Shown here piece by piece: positions 36,101-47,885 of a DNA stretch of 64,000 nt. The notes under the pieces were generated by a model. It saw only the letters and a list, made by a program, of their open reading frames with translations. It was not told the origin of the DNA and searched no databases. How positions within the stretch are numbered: position 1 is the stretch's first letter; each line of letters starts with the position of its first letter. The stretch comes from Hoplostethus atlanticus (Eukaryota > Chordata > Actinopteri > Trachichthyiformes > Trachichthyidae): the NCBI GenBank assembly GCA_034670405.1, contig JAXDDX010000015.1, positions 1,302,001 through 1,366,000 of the forward strand. Direction: 5' to 3'. Position numbers and translations under genes: made by a program.

Positions 36101-38025
36101 TAAGTGACCTTGTGGTAGACCGTGTCGTGATGACCGTGACGTAACAGTGAAAGGTTGTCTGCAAGGTTTGCCTGAATCTAAATAGCATGATGCATTTCAA
36201 AAGCAACTCATTGTTTGATGTTTTGTAATCATAATGCGTTGGATATGAAATGACACAATTACTAATGTTAAAGCTTTTTATTTAAGCACATTTGCAACCA
36301 AATGGGATGAAAAGCAACCCTTTACATACACGGTCCTTCCTTCCAATTTCAGGGTGCTAATGGTATTCGGACAAAATAAAATAGTTAATTGTGCCATGTT
36401 TAAATTCTTAATGTGCAATGACTTATGCCATCAACATTACCACACTCTTAATCTGTATTGCCAGCGTATCTTTCCAACCTTTTTGCTTCTGTGTATGTAA
36501 TGACGGTTCATCTGTGAATCCGTTTGGCTCTGAAATACTCTGAGGTATTGTGGAACACATGGCTGCCTAAATGAGTTCACGTAAACAAGGGTCAGAGCTA
36601 TCAAACCGGCTTTGAATCATCAGGCTGCTGCTACAGAGCTAAACACAACAACGAGGAGAAAAGACCTCCTGACTGACTTGTTGAACTCTATGGGGAAACA
36701 TCAGAAAATCACCCATGCCTGTGCTGAAGTGCTTTTTACAGGAGCGTGATGATATGTGGCAGCTTGTTTGCATCTCTCCTGCATACGAGTTGACGTTTTT
36801 GGCACCTTTTATAGACAAACTTGTGTTGAGATGCAACAAACTGTAAAAGAGGCTCTGTCTGCCATCTATTAGCTACAAAGAACATCAAATGGCAAGAGTG
36901 TAAGGAAAAACATGCCATTTTCTACTTTACTACTCATCATCCATCTCCTCTGTGAATTCAGTTAGCGAAATCCAGACTTTGTTTTTGTCTAGAGATCATC
37001 TTCCAATCTATCCCCCAACAATGCAGTCTGTGCCAGGAAGCTCAGTAAATGTTTTCTCACTGGACAGAGCTAAAGCAGCAAATGAACTGCAGCAGTGACT
37101 GAACTAAATGCAGATTTTGACGAGGACACGATTAACTCTACGCTCCATCGTTTAAATTCAGCAGAGGAAGTGCAAGCTCAGAGTTTAACACCCAATGGCG
37201 CACACAGTCCTTCTCCCCCCATTTCAAATCATCAAGTACATATTGGACCAGATGTGTGTTTGGAGAACAACAGAGCTTGTCAGTAGAAGAATCATGACCC
37301 CATTTCATCTTGCTATCGCACAACTTGTGTATCTTTCCATGCCCACCAACTAAACCTAGATGCATCTAGCTCCTCGCAAAATTCTCCCTGGCACATTTAT
37401 GACTTGAAACTTCAAACATGAAAGACAATGTTAAAAAATAGGATTTGTATTCCTCTTCGTGCTCGCTTCATACAGGCAACGCAGGCTTCTTATTTAATTG
37501 CATTTAGTTTGGTTCGTGTTTGGTTCGATGCCAAACCATTGCAAAGCTTCCTAGTTTCACAGGAGTTATGCTTTGATGTATTGCTGATACACTGAACTTT
37601 TGCAGGACTTGATGCTCTACTTCTGTCCTTACTCTTTGAATCATATTGTTACACTTCAAGGCTTCTCTCAGTGGTCGTTCATGTTATCGCCTTTTCTACC
37701 TTAAGGGTGAGAATGCATCTGTAGAGAGGCAAACAACAATTTCACCTATTTTGACCTGATCACCTGGAATGGCTACCAATAGCACTGAGGTGCAAGGTTC
37801 AAACTGCCCAATTACAAGTGAACCAGGGCTTGTTAAACAAAGGTTAAATGGGGTTTTTGGTAACCTGTCACCCTGCCAGGTTGTTTGGCAGTTATAAACA
37901 CATGAAGATAAGAAGAAGATTAATTTAATCACATTACGGGTGCACACATGCACTAACACACACAACACATGCATGCAAGGGGTAGTGATCGCCGAACACA
38001 ACACACACATGCAGGTAGGGTGTCC
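33157..38025. other. unassigned non-coding DNA
   Basis: No gene recognised. Near 35680 a GTCCAAATACTTTTGG motif recalls Tc1-like ends but is isolated. All open frames are short and without motifs. Confidence 0.45.
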
Positions 38026-38260
38026 GAATTAATTTGTCTTCTGTATTTTTCCCATCCTTGCCTCCAGGGCAGCCCTTTTTTCCTTCGGCACCTGGGGACC
38101 AATTCCTTGTCGTGGTCAGGGACAGGACAGGAGAACGTTTTTCTGCATGTTTTTTATAGGAGGAGACCCATGTGAGCTCGGGGAGAACCCACCTGGGCAG
38201 CCCAAAGTCAACAGCGCCCCAGGCGGGAATTGAACCCAAGCACTGCGCCACCGTGCCACA
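38026..38260 (-). mobile_element. tRNA-derived SINE, MERMAID/DANA-like
   Basis: On the minus strand it begins TGTGGCACGGTGGCGCAGTG (A-box region) with GGGTTCAATTCC (B-box). It continues with GGTGGGTTCTCCCCGAGCTC, ACATGCAG, CCTGACCACGACAAGGAATT and GGTCCCCAGG, and ends AATACAGAAGACAAATTAAT. This head-body-tail order is that of a common fish SINE group. The anticodon part of the head is shortened. Confidence 0.65.
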
Positions 38261-40857
38261 TATTAGCTGAATGTGAGCATCAGTCCAGGCTGCCGTTTGC
38301 ACTCAGTTCATTTTGTTATGCTAGGCTTTCCAAGCATGAGGAAGTACTGTCAACATCCGTCTTCTTGTACCCTTAAAACCTTGCATTTTGGGCTTGTTTC
38401 CTGTAGTTGGTTTAGGTTTAGAGTGCATTACATTCTCACTCCTAACAAACTGCATCGCATTTTTGGTTATTTGGTGCCACCCGAGTTCGAATGCCCAAGC
38501 AAACTGAACTAAAGGAGTGAAGGCTCCAGATTCTGAATAAAATGCTCCAAACATTCTTGGGGTCTGTGTGCGCTTGAGGATGCAGTTTGCAATACTGCAA
38601 GATCTAGTGTTTTGAGGAAGGTGCTTGCTCCAGTCAACATTTGTATGGCAATATTGCCTCTGTTGGCTACATATAGATTATATTTGGCTAAACAACCTAT
38701 ATGTAAGTTTGTGTACTGCTCTGAGAGAGATTTTCAAGTTGCATTTTTGTGTTTGTGTCTGACCTAGACAACACATTTGCAAAGTGCTGTTCACAGAGGA
38801 GATTTGTCAATTTGTGATTATATTTTAGAGATGTATATTTTAGAGGTGCTTACAGTCTTACAAACTGCATCTTTAAATGCTGTATTAAAAATTTAAATCT
38901 GAAATAATCCCTGTTTATAGAACAAACTGTTTTTCTTGTTCTTGCTAAATGGTCTAAAGGCTACTGGGACATACTGTAGTATACCATATACTGTAAATGT
39001 CCTGAACAGCTCAGCCAGATCATCACACTAAGACAACTATAAATTATTAATTTATTTCACTTACAGTTTGGAAAGTTTTCAAAGCACTGGAATGGCACCA
39101 GATGGGATCTAATGGGGTATTCAATTTCTAACTGGGTCCTAACTGGCTACCCCCCCCCCCCCCCCCCCCCCCATTTGGCCTTCAATCTTTGTGCTTGCGT
39201 GCCTACTAAGTGCACTAGAAGAAAACAAATCAGATGTCCTTTTTATGTTAATATGTCCTGAAAATAAAAAAATATTTTCATCCTTTTTTCCTAGCAGAGG
39301 CTAAGATTAGAAGGCTTACCCAACCATATTGCTTTTCTCTGCCGTCTCTGTAATGGACTGGCCAGATTGGGCGATGTCAGTATCTTTTTGTCTGCATTTT
39401 CTCTCATCCTGCTTGTTGAGAACAAGTGGAGCGAATCATATAGCCCAAGGCTCTGTATCCTTTGGCCATTTAAGGTCTGTGTCCCACCAAGAAGCACACT
39501 GATGCATTTAAGCCTAGCTAAAGCCAAGTTTTAACAATGAGTTGTTAGACTTTTCTTTTTGGCTCTCTTATGAAAGACCTGCTGTTATTGGCCTTTTTTA
39601 GAAAACTGACATGATTAGAGACGCAAATATCAGTTTTGATGTAATTTGTGTCATTGTCTTTCTGATTGTGTTTAAGGATTTTTACAGTACCAGCACATCC
39701 CTCCTCAGCTGATAGTCACTTTTTCTGTGGTCCACTTTAAGGGCATGTTCACACCAAGCATGTTGGAGCAGTTCAATCAAACTCTGGAGTATTTACTCCT
39801 TTCTCTTTTGGGCAGGTAAGAACAACTCCATTCAAAATTGGATGGTACCAAGTAACCACACCTAGACACCTGAAAATTTGGGTCTTGGTCCTCTTCAAAG
39901 CAAAGTGCAGTACTGTTCAACTACGGGAAATGACACCAAAATACAAGGTTTTATGGGCATAAGGAGACACTCATATTCAGCTATTCCTTCATGTGTTCTT
40001 AAGACTTTTCCACTATGGTTCGCACCAAACAAAAAAACAAACTGTTAGTGTCATAGCACCCTTGAACTTCTCTCCTTCGTCATTTTTTTGTCGTTTGTGC
40101 ATTGTCGTTTGAATCGAAGAACACAGACTACAGAGCATTTCCCACATCTTTTTTAGCACGCAGCGTGAACATAGTTTTGCACATACCCATTAGCCATTCC
40201 AAAAGCATAGGCTTCCGTGATGAATTAAGATGAAGTGGAGCTGCAGCCAGCATGCAGCATAAATTAACAAGTAACACCATGAAAAAAAATCGTCCGACAT
40301 CACGTAGCCGTTGTCTTAATCAATCTCCCCTTAATTTCCCTCCTCTCTGATTAGTCTTTCATTCAGTGAGTTGGGCAGGGCTGCACCAGATGCATACACT
40401 GACAAGCAGACTCAATTGAAGATTGCAAGAAATGAGAGTTTGACAGTGCTATGTGCATTGAGACTTCATTGAGGCAGTTTTTAGGGATAACATGGCTAGA
40501 AATGATAGAAAGACTACCCATGCACAGAGGTGAAAGTAAGCAGACGCTGTCTTGTACACCACCATAGAGAGTCACTACCAGACTGGTACACCATAAGTTT
40601 TAAATTCTCATTCATGCCAATTTTACAACAATAGCAAGACTACTTTACTAGACTGAAATAGGTCTCTTGTGTATTTGCTACAGCCAGAGTAAAAAAAAAA
40701 AAGTAGCTAATTACACCAGTGGTGGTGGATAATCTGCTCAGTAATGATAAAACACACTACATGTGCATTCTTAAAAATATAAAAGTTGGAAAATTCTGTT
40801 TGTTTGCATGTCCTATCAGCGAAATCTTAAATGCATGTTTTTGCCCCTGCAGGACAC
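38261..40857. other. unassigned DNA
   Basis: No gene recognised. The stretch near 39740-40040 contains a GTTCACACCAAGCATG / ATGGTTCGCACCAAAC pair that may be diverged ends of a small DNA transposon; this is tentative. A 23-base C run lies at 39150-39172. Confidence 0.4.
39150..39172 (+). repeat. poly-C run (23 bases)
   Basis: Twenty-three uninterrupted C (poly-G on the minus strand), an unusually long homopolymer of this type. Confidence 0.95.
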
Positions 40858-41017
40858 TTAAAGGGGGGGTATTTTACTAATTTTGGGCTGTTTAAAACTG
40901 TTTCCAGGGGTCTTGACAAGATGTTTTTGAAGTCGATATAAAACCAGCTTCTGTGGTGTGTGTTTCAGGCTCTCATTTTCCTCATTGTAAAGAACAGGCT
41001 GTTTTGAGGGCGTGGAT

Positions 41018-41086
41018 GTTGTATGTAATGAGCACTGCTCTGATTGGCCGCCTCATGCCGTCAGAGCAGTGCTCATTACATACAAC
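41018..41086. repeat. perfect 26-bp inverted repeat inside the TTAA element
   Basis: Arms 41018-41043 and 41061-41086 are exact reverse complements, separated by 17 bases. The left arm begins GTTGTATGTAATGAGCAC. Confidence 0.95.
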
Positions 41087-41168
41087 CTCGCCTGGCGGAG
41101 GCGGAGAGCAGAGCGCTCATGCTGCTCAAGGTAAACAAATAAGCTTGACGCAGAAATCTACCATAACC

Positions 41169-41277
41169 ATGGCGGCCGCTCCAGAACCAACACTGAGACC
41201 GTACATGTTTGAGTCTGAGTCTTGAGCTGGAGTCTGACCCAGAATGGGAAGAGGCAGCTGAGGCGGTTCCACTTAGT
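41169..41277 (+). pseudogene. short coding remnant of the TTAA element (PYMFE motif)
   Basis: The ATG at 41169 starts MAAAPEPTLRPYMFESES and then a stop. A one-base shift continues LELESDPEWEEAAEAVPL. The acidic PYMFE...ESDPEWEE pattern resembles the N-terminal part of transposon-encoded proteins in fish that carry the P2X7-type cysteine-rich domain; that domain itself is not seen. The assignment is from memory of the motif and is weak. Confidence 0.35.
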
Positions 41278-42620
41278 TTCTCAATGATAACAATTCTGTG
41301 TAATATTGTACTTTGTTTTCTGTATGTGGGTGTGTGAGTGACGCTCTCTGCTGTAGCCGGTCTTTATGGCTCATGTCCATAAGCTTATTGAATACAATTT
41401 GCAGACAAGCTAGGATTGACAATTTTGTTGAGCTAGTTAGCCAATATATTATTGGATGCAATCTATTTGCGCAAACAACCAAACGCGATTGTACTAATGG
41501 TGGCTAAAGTTTACCGAGCCTGACACGTTCGACAGACTTATAAAACAGACACTGGTCCCAACAAATAACTTTAAGATGAGTCCTGACTCCAACCAATAAC
41601 TTTACCTTTACTTTACTTTACTTTTAATAACTCCAGCTTTAGTTTTCTTACTTCTTCCACGCCCAACAAGCCCGTGGCTAGCCCCGCTAGCTCGTTAGCT
41701 AACCAGCAGTTGAATATACTAACCAGACTAATTTGGTAAATTAAATCAAAACATGGTGACACTTACAGATTCCAATTTTGCAGATGGGTCACGTACCTTA
41801 TGAATTGCTCCATCTTTAAGCTTCAATTTAGATGCTAATCCTGCCGTTGCTCAAGCAGTCTGAGGACTGATCATCACACACAGAAAAAACTTGCCGTTAA
41901 AAATAAAATGAATCCACTCTGTCCTGGCATTTTTCGCGTGTTGGGAGACTGTGCAGGGATCTATCTTGCTGCCTGCATCCTACAAAATAATAACTGGAGA
42001 GTTGATATATCGCAGTAGATATGTTGTTGTTTCAGCTTCACTGGTCGCAAAGTAATGGTACATTCCAGTGTACTCGGAAAAAACGGCGTCCGAATGTGAT
42101 ATGCGCCGGTTCTATTCACTAATGACGCTGTAGTAGTTGATGTTGAGTTTTGATGCTTGTAACAGTCTGAGACTTGCCATACAAACATGAGTTTGCTGCG
42201 GGCGATTATGTTTTCCCGAGCAGATGCACTGGAACGCATTTAGATAGGAAGTTGAGAATACCGATTCGGAATTATCGATTTCCGAGTACAATGGAATGCA
42301 CCATAAGCAACGGCTTGTGGCGCTGCTGAGAGCTGCATTTTGAGACGAGGTAAATGGGATTGGTTGTTCACCTGGGCGTGGGCATGCTCTGAGAGGGGTT
42401 GGATTATGTTAAGAAGCGCCCGTTATGACGTCTAAAGAGGCTACTTTCTGAAACGGCCTGTTTTTGCCCCATTTGGACACTGTTTTTGGAAAAAGGAAAA
42501 TATAGAAAAAGCGGTTGACTTCCAGATTTCATATTTTCTCGGCTACTTAGGTCAACGATAACCTGTGGAACATGTATAAGGGCCAGGAATAAGCCGTTTT
42601 CCATAATATGACCCCTTTAA

Positions 42621-43789
42621 GCTTTGTTAGGCGATCAGGGGCACCTCTATAAGAGCCGGGCACTGTGTGTTCCTTGGTTCATTCGTTGGTTCATTCGTGT
42701 GTGACGCTTTTTGCAATGTGCGGCGCTTAGGGGAATTACGGTATGAGCTCTTTAGTCCTCGGAGCCCCAAGAGTCCTGCATAAGGGAAATCCAGTGTGTC
42801 CTTGTACGCCAGGCAGTACAGTAGAAGTCACACCAGCATGAGCAGCTCTAGGTCAGTGTGCAGGTGCGTTCGTTCACAGACCAGGAAGTAGCTCGGAGAT
42901 TTCTAACTGTAGCGGCTAAGTCAATGCATGGATGTGCTACCACTAAACTTGTTAGCAGGTGGCGTTTTTTAAAATCAATGTAGTTTCACTCACGCCAATC
43001 ATGCAGTACCCCCTTGCAAGGCTGCGAATCGAAGTGGACGTAGCGACACAGTAGGTACGATCAAAAGACCTCAGCATCGGCCCGTACTACAAAGAGTATA
43101 AACCACCTCAAGTTGTTGTGTAGCATGTGAATATCACACAGGCAGTATCCACACAGAACCCTTGCTATATCACCCAGCCGGTTAAATAAAACAAGCTGGC
43201 TAATGCAAGTTTGGCGTGGGAGCATGCAATACAGACTCCACTTCTGGGACACTGCCGGGGCCCATCCTGAGTTTGAGTTACAGCTTATTTTGCGGTTCCT
43301 TGGAAGTAAGCCCCTTCCATTGATCCCCGGGTTGCTGAAACGAGCTCTCTTTTTGCATTCGCTTCCCCGAGGACTGGATCTAAATTACCTTCTAACCTCA
43401 AAAGTTATCGCTCCGGTGTCTCCTTTTAAGCCCCGCGTTGCTTGGCGGACTTGACAGAATTACAAGGCTGCCACTTTCAGGCCCCCTTGCATTGTGTGCG
43501 CATTTTGAGAGGTTTCTATGCGGTATAAATGAATTTTTCCTCTACGTTCTGGCAGCCGCAGTTCCGTCTCCCCACGTGAAAGCAACCGGCAACCGGCAGC
43601 CTCAAATGTCTCCATCGCTCTTGCTCGTCCTCACTCGCTCTCTTCCTCCTTTCCGTTTTCTTAGTTCCTGTCTCACTTGTCTTTCTCTCACTTTGTTGTC
43701 TCGGCTTTTTATTTTTTCTCTCTTCGCGAGTCTTCATCAGTGTCTCTCTTTGCCTTCCCCCCGTTTTCTCTTCATCTCTCCCGACCGTC

Positions 43790-43792
<3 letters not shown>
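42621..43792. other. unassigned, relatively CpG-containing DNA
   Basis: By eye, CG dinucleotides are more frequent here than in the flanks, with a TATAAGAG motif near 42650. No exon or promoter could be demonstrated. It ends in a pyrimidine-rich slope leading into the (TC)n repeat. Confidence 0.3.

Positions 43793-43850
<58 letters not shown>
43793..43850 (+). repeat. (TC)n microsatellite
   Basis: Nearly uninterrupted TC units with one TATC interruption. It generates serine/leucine-repeat open frames that are not genes. Confidence 0.95.
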
Positions 43851-43851
<1 letters not shown>

Positions 43852-44291
43852 TCATTATTCCAAATGTGACAGCTACATCAAAAGTAATGACTTGGGTTGC
43901 TGGCATAAATAAGAATCACAAGAGTATACATTAGCATTAATGCTTTCACCAAAACAATGTTTACGGAATGCAGTACTGGTAAACACGATTGTTGTTTATA
44001 GCATGCGGGGGGGTTGGAAATGGTCTAAATCTGCTTAGCACTATTTTTCACCGGCTACATCAAAAGAAACCTGCAGTTGGAAAATTCTGCACGTCAAATC
44101 GAAGCATCTTGCATCAAAATTCCGGTTATGTTGCTTCCAATTTGGCAATCAACTGGACCCTGATATTGAGGCCTTGAGGCTTCATGCTGGTCTTTCAGCT
44201 GTTGGAGCGATAGGGATGGCACTTCCAGGGTCAAGTGCTGAGTGCCTCCCTCTCAGCTCGAGTGAGAACGCTTAACAGATGCTAGACTCAC
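43851..44291. other. unassigned non-coding DNA
   Basis: Nothing recognised. Confidence 0.5.
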
Positions 44292-44580
44292 TTGTCCGTC
44301 TGTCCGTCTTAGTGCAATTGGCCGGTGTTGAGTCAGTCTGTCCGTCTTTAGTGTTTAATGGGCCGGTGTTGAGTCAGTCTGTCCGTCTTTAGTGTTTAAT
44401 GGGCCGGTGTTGAGTCAGTCTGTCCGTCTTTAGTGTTTAATGGGCTGGTGTTGAGTCAGTCGGTCTGTGTTGGATTTTCTGCGTGTTTAATGGATCCGTG
44501 TTAATTGTCCCAGTCTCTTGACATTTAACTGTCTAGTGTTTAGTCCTGTCGGTCTATCTCAGTATTTTATGGGACAGTTT
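44292..44580 (+). repeat. 41-bp minisatellite
   Basis: The landmark TTGAGTCAGT recurs at 44328, 44369, 44410 and 44451, exactly 41 bases apart. Units contain CTGTCCGTCTTTAGTG and TTTAATGGGCCGGTG. The central copies are virtually identical; flanking copies up to about 44580 decay progressively. Confidence 0.95.
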
Positions 44581-46785
44581 TTGACCAGGATTAACTTGGA
44601 TCAGCTGATGAAAATGAGGCTGTTACTCCTTAACATTTAAATCATAATGTCACACCAGGAGACAAATTCAAGGCGCTAATGAGTTCATTAAATCTAGGGG
44701 GAACAAAATGCATGGTCCACATGCAAATGGGAGTTATTCAGAGTCATGTGATCCAACCAAATATATCTTTGACAGCTGAAAAGAATGGATTTTTCTCTTT
44801 TGGTTTGGCCATATGTCAGATCTGGTCTGAACTGCAGGGGCTATTGACGAGATTGTGTGATGCAGTGGGGACGAATGTACGCGTCGGTGTATATGGGTTA
44901 ATGTGTGTAATATGTCCAGCGATGAGTGCAGGCGTTAGAGGTTTCATTGCATCTTATTGACTGTCTGTCTCTCCTAGCTCTCTGCCTGACTGCCTGTCTG
45001 TAACGGCTCTTTGGTGTGGTTGACTGTGAATAGATCTGTGGTTACTCCTTCTCAGACTGGGTTTAGAATGGGATTTATTCATGGGCAACACACTCGCCAA
45101 GGACTAGACGGATAAGATAAGATGGGTTCAGATCCACCTCTGAAATCATGAAGTGTGTGAAAAATATATGATGTGTTTGTTTTGTACTGTACAGTATGCA
45201 AGGTTTCCTGTGGTGATATATAGTCAGGGCAGGCTGCCTTAACAGAAACCTTGAGTGGAAAAAAAATGAGTCAAGGTCTATTTATTCACATGGAGACCAA
45301 AGTAATGTTAAAGACAGCGTCCAACTGCGACGTCTGCTGGTCAAAAGCCGTGTTGTGACCAATGAGGCGCGTATTTGGAAGCATCACGCCATGCAGTAAT
45401 ATTTGTACTTTGTTACAACTTTAACATTATTGCTATAATATCAGATAATATAATTGGCTACGTTAGCATGCAAGATAAATACAGAAAATTATTTCTTTCA
45501 TGCCATTGTAAACCATCATTTTTGCACTGCCTTATGTGTTTGTAACTAGTAGTAGCCTTTGTTTGACTTGCCAAACACAACACACACTAACTGAATTATT
45601 TCCCTTGCATATTAAGGTATGCACGTTATTGATATGGATCAACTTAACTAAGGCATTTCCTCTGGGAAACCGTTGTATGCGAGTTTATCTGCAAACTATG
45701 GCATAAACTATGACGTAAACGGTATTTGACATATTTCATGAGACCTTATATGAAATGAAAAAACAAAATGTATCATTCCTGTGCAGCAGTTGAGCAAATG
45801 CACACTTCAGTAATTAGTTTGCAGCCTCCATCACATTATCAGAGCTATGCAGTTTACAAGTTAACTGATTTGCCCAGTTACTGTTATTTGATATTCTACT
45901 TGTGTTCTTGAAATCCACAGATACGTAGCTCTGTTTGCACAAGCTGGAAACTTGCGATGTATGAGGAATGGCTCTCAACTGGATAATTGAACAGATTGGT
46001 CATAGTGGTTCAATTGACTGTAAATATCAGTTTCTTCTAATCTGGGCCAACATCCTCAGAAGATTACAGACCTGTCACTGTTTTATTAGTTTTTAAAATG
46101 TGAAAATGCCACCATCAGAACCATTTTTTGGTTTGTATTTATTGATCTGTTTTGAAGATAATTGCTACCTACTGTTATGTTTTGATCAAACTCATTTTTA
46201 GCCAGAGGTCATAGTAATTTCTAATAACCCTGTAATTGCAGAAGGACAATTAGAATGCTGCTCCTTCCGCAGTCTGCAATTGCAGAATTCAAATCATTAG
46301 TTCAAATTATTTGTTCAATGTTTATCAAAATGTCAACTATTTTTCGAGGATTGCCAATGCCCTACATTTGAATTCAGATGGTGTAAGTGCAGCTTAGTGG
46401 GGCCCAATCAAACTGATACCAAATAGGTTGTCTTTTTCATGTCACAACATCCTATAATGTTTGTGCTTTGGAGCACAAACCTTACATTTCCAATTATTTC
46501 ATCAACCTATCTCTATTTGTCATAGCTGTGTTGTTTTGGCCTGTCACAGCTGTAGAGATGCAAACAAAAAGATACTCAACTGAATAGATAAATACATTCA
46601 TGAATCCTTCTGGTTTAGGAATTTGCCGATTCCTATCACTTGACACAATTTGGACAATTTGGCGCGAGGTAATCAGACCAAAATCATTCTCGTGATGAGA
46701 TCACAGACAGCTTTGACACTGCCTACAGTTCCCATTCAGCACCAGATGTGGTGCTGTATGGGAACGCAAAAATGGACATGGCTGG

Positions 46786-46787
<2 letters not shown>
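44581..46787. other. unassigned non-coding DNA
   Basis: No gene or element boundary recognised. A segment near 46230-46330 is rich in CAATTAG/TAATTGCAG-like motifs. Confidence 0.45.

Positions 46788-46835
<48 letters not shown>
46788..46835 (+). repeat. (CA)n microsatellite
   Basis: About 24 uninterrupted CA units. Confidence 0.95.
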
Positions 46836-46837
<2 letters not shown>

Positions 46838-47689
46838 ACTGAGGCGATGACTAAGATCAATCACCAATCATTTCCTATGAAACCAATGAAATTTAATTCA
46901 AAGAGTAAATGGAATTAATCTTTCATTTTTTGTCAGTGGCAGTTGACGTTCAAAGTCAACCCGGAAAGCGAAAACCCAGCTGTCATTCGGTTTCATGTCC
47001 TGATGTGAACAACGGCTTTGAAAAGAACAACGTTCCGCTGATTCTAGGGGAGAGGAGAATCAGCGTAATATGTGTAATTGGGCCCCACAAAATGTAATGT
47101 AGGTTTCAAACAAACTTTTGGGAACTAATGGAGCATTTGCCTCTGAGGTAGCCTGTGTTGCAAACTCATGATCTCATAGAAGTGGCGCAAGAGATTCAGC
47201 AGTGGTGTTGCGGCACTGGTGCCTGTATGAAGGGGAAACATTGTAACCTGTCACTGACATGTAAGTTAGTCAAATGTATTGCTGACTCAAATATATACAT
47301 TGATTTCCAATTAAGAAATAACAATATTGCAAAAGCAGCAAATTCCTGGCATCGCTTTTCCTGCACTATTTCACTATTTCATTTTCTGTGATTACCTGGG
47401 GAAGCTAATTTGGAGCTTAATTAAGATCTTTTAATCCCATGATGAATGTATATCTTTCACTGTTCTTGAATGTAACTGCCTGGTTTGACAATATAGCATT
47501 AAGCTGAAAAAGCTGCCTCCTCCCTTGGTTTTAAATTGTCTTGTCAGATCCTTTTGATCTTCAGCTAGCCAAGCTGTTGTTAACACATTGATTTGCACAT
47601 TAGCTAACGTATCTAGTAGAAGCTAGCGTTAGCAGTGGCTGGTAGTCACATGTTAACAGTAACTAAATTAGCCTGCTGGCTAGTTAGCT
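46836..47689. other. unassigned non-coding DNA
   Basis: Nothing recognised beyond AT-rich sequence. GCTAGC/GTTAGC motifs cluster after 47560, leading into the dispersed repeat. Confidence 0.45.
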
Positions 47690-47885
47690 AGCTAACAGTT
47701 TGTTCAGGTTAACTGAGCTGACTCTTCTCAAGCTACAACTCAGTGTTTTGGACTAGAGACTAGGGCTAAAGACAGACACACCACAACAATCTTTATCAAT
47801 TATCTCCCCTTTTCTAGTCTGCGTGGTAAAGATTTAAGCATTATTTTTACACAGTCAATTCTCCAATAGACCTTTTTATAAAATA
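47690..47885 (+). repeat. dispersed repeat family C, copy 2 (similar to 20806-21060)
   Basis: Carries the same ordered blocks as the first copy: CTTCTCAAGCTACAACTCAG, GAGACTAGGGCTAAAGACA and CAATTCTCCAATAGACC. Confidence 0.6.

Larger units (their letters stand above)
40858..42620. mobile_element. TTAA-type DNA transposon (Kolobok or piggyBac-like), non-autonomous
   Basis: The body 40862-42616 is flanked by TTAA on both sides (40858-40861, 42617-42620). Its ends are imperfect inverted repeats: AGGGGGGGTATTTTAC at left and CATAATATGACCCCT at right. TTAA duplication fits the Kolobok and piggyBac superfamilies; the A-GGGG ends favour Kolobok, tentatively. The interior is GC-richer than its surroundings. 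It contains a perfect foldback (41018-41086), a short coding remnant (41169-41277) and no recognisable transposase. Confidence 0.65.

Noticed and set aside
39740-40040. Small DNA transposon suggested by GTTCACACCAAGC / GGTTCGCACCAAAC
   Set aside because: The two motifs are in direct rather than inverted orientation and no target duplication was seen.
43438-43934. Ser/Leu-rich open frames
   Set aside because: They are produced by the (TC)n microsatellite and its pyrimidine-rich flank.
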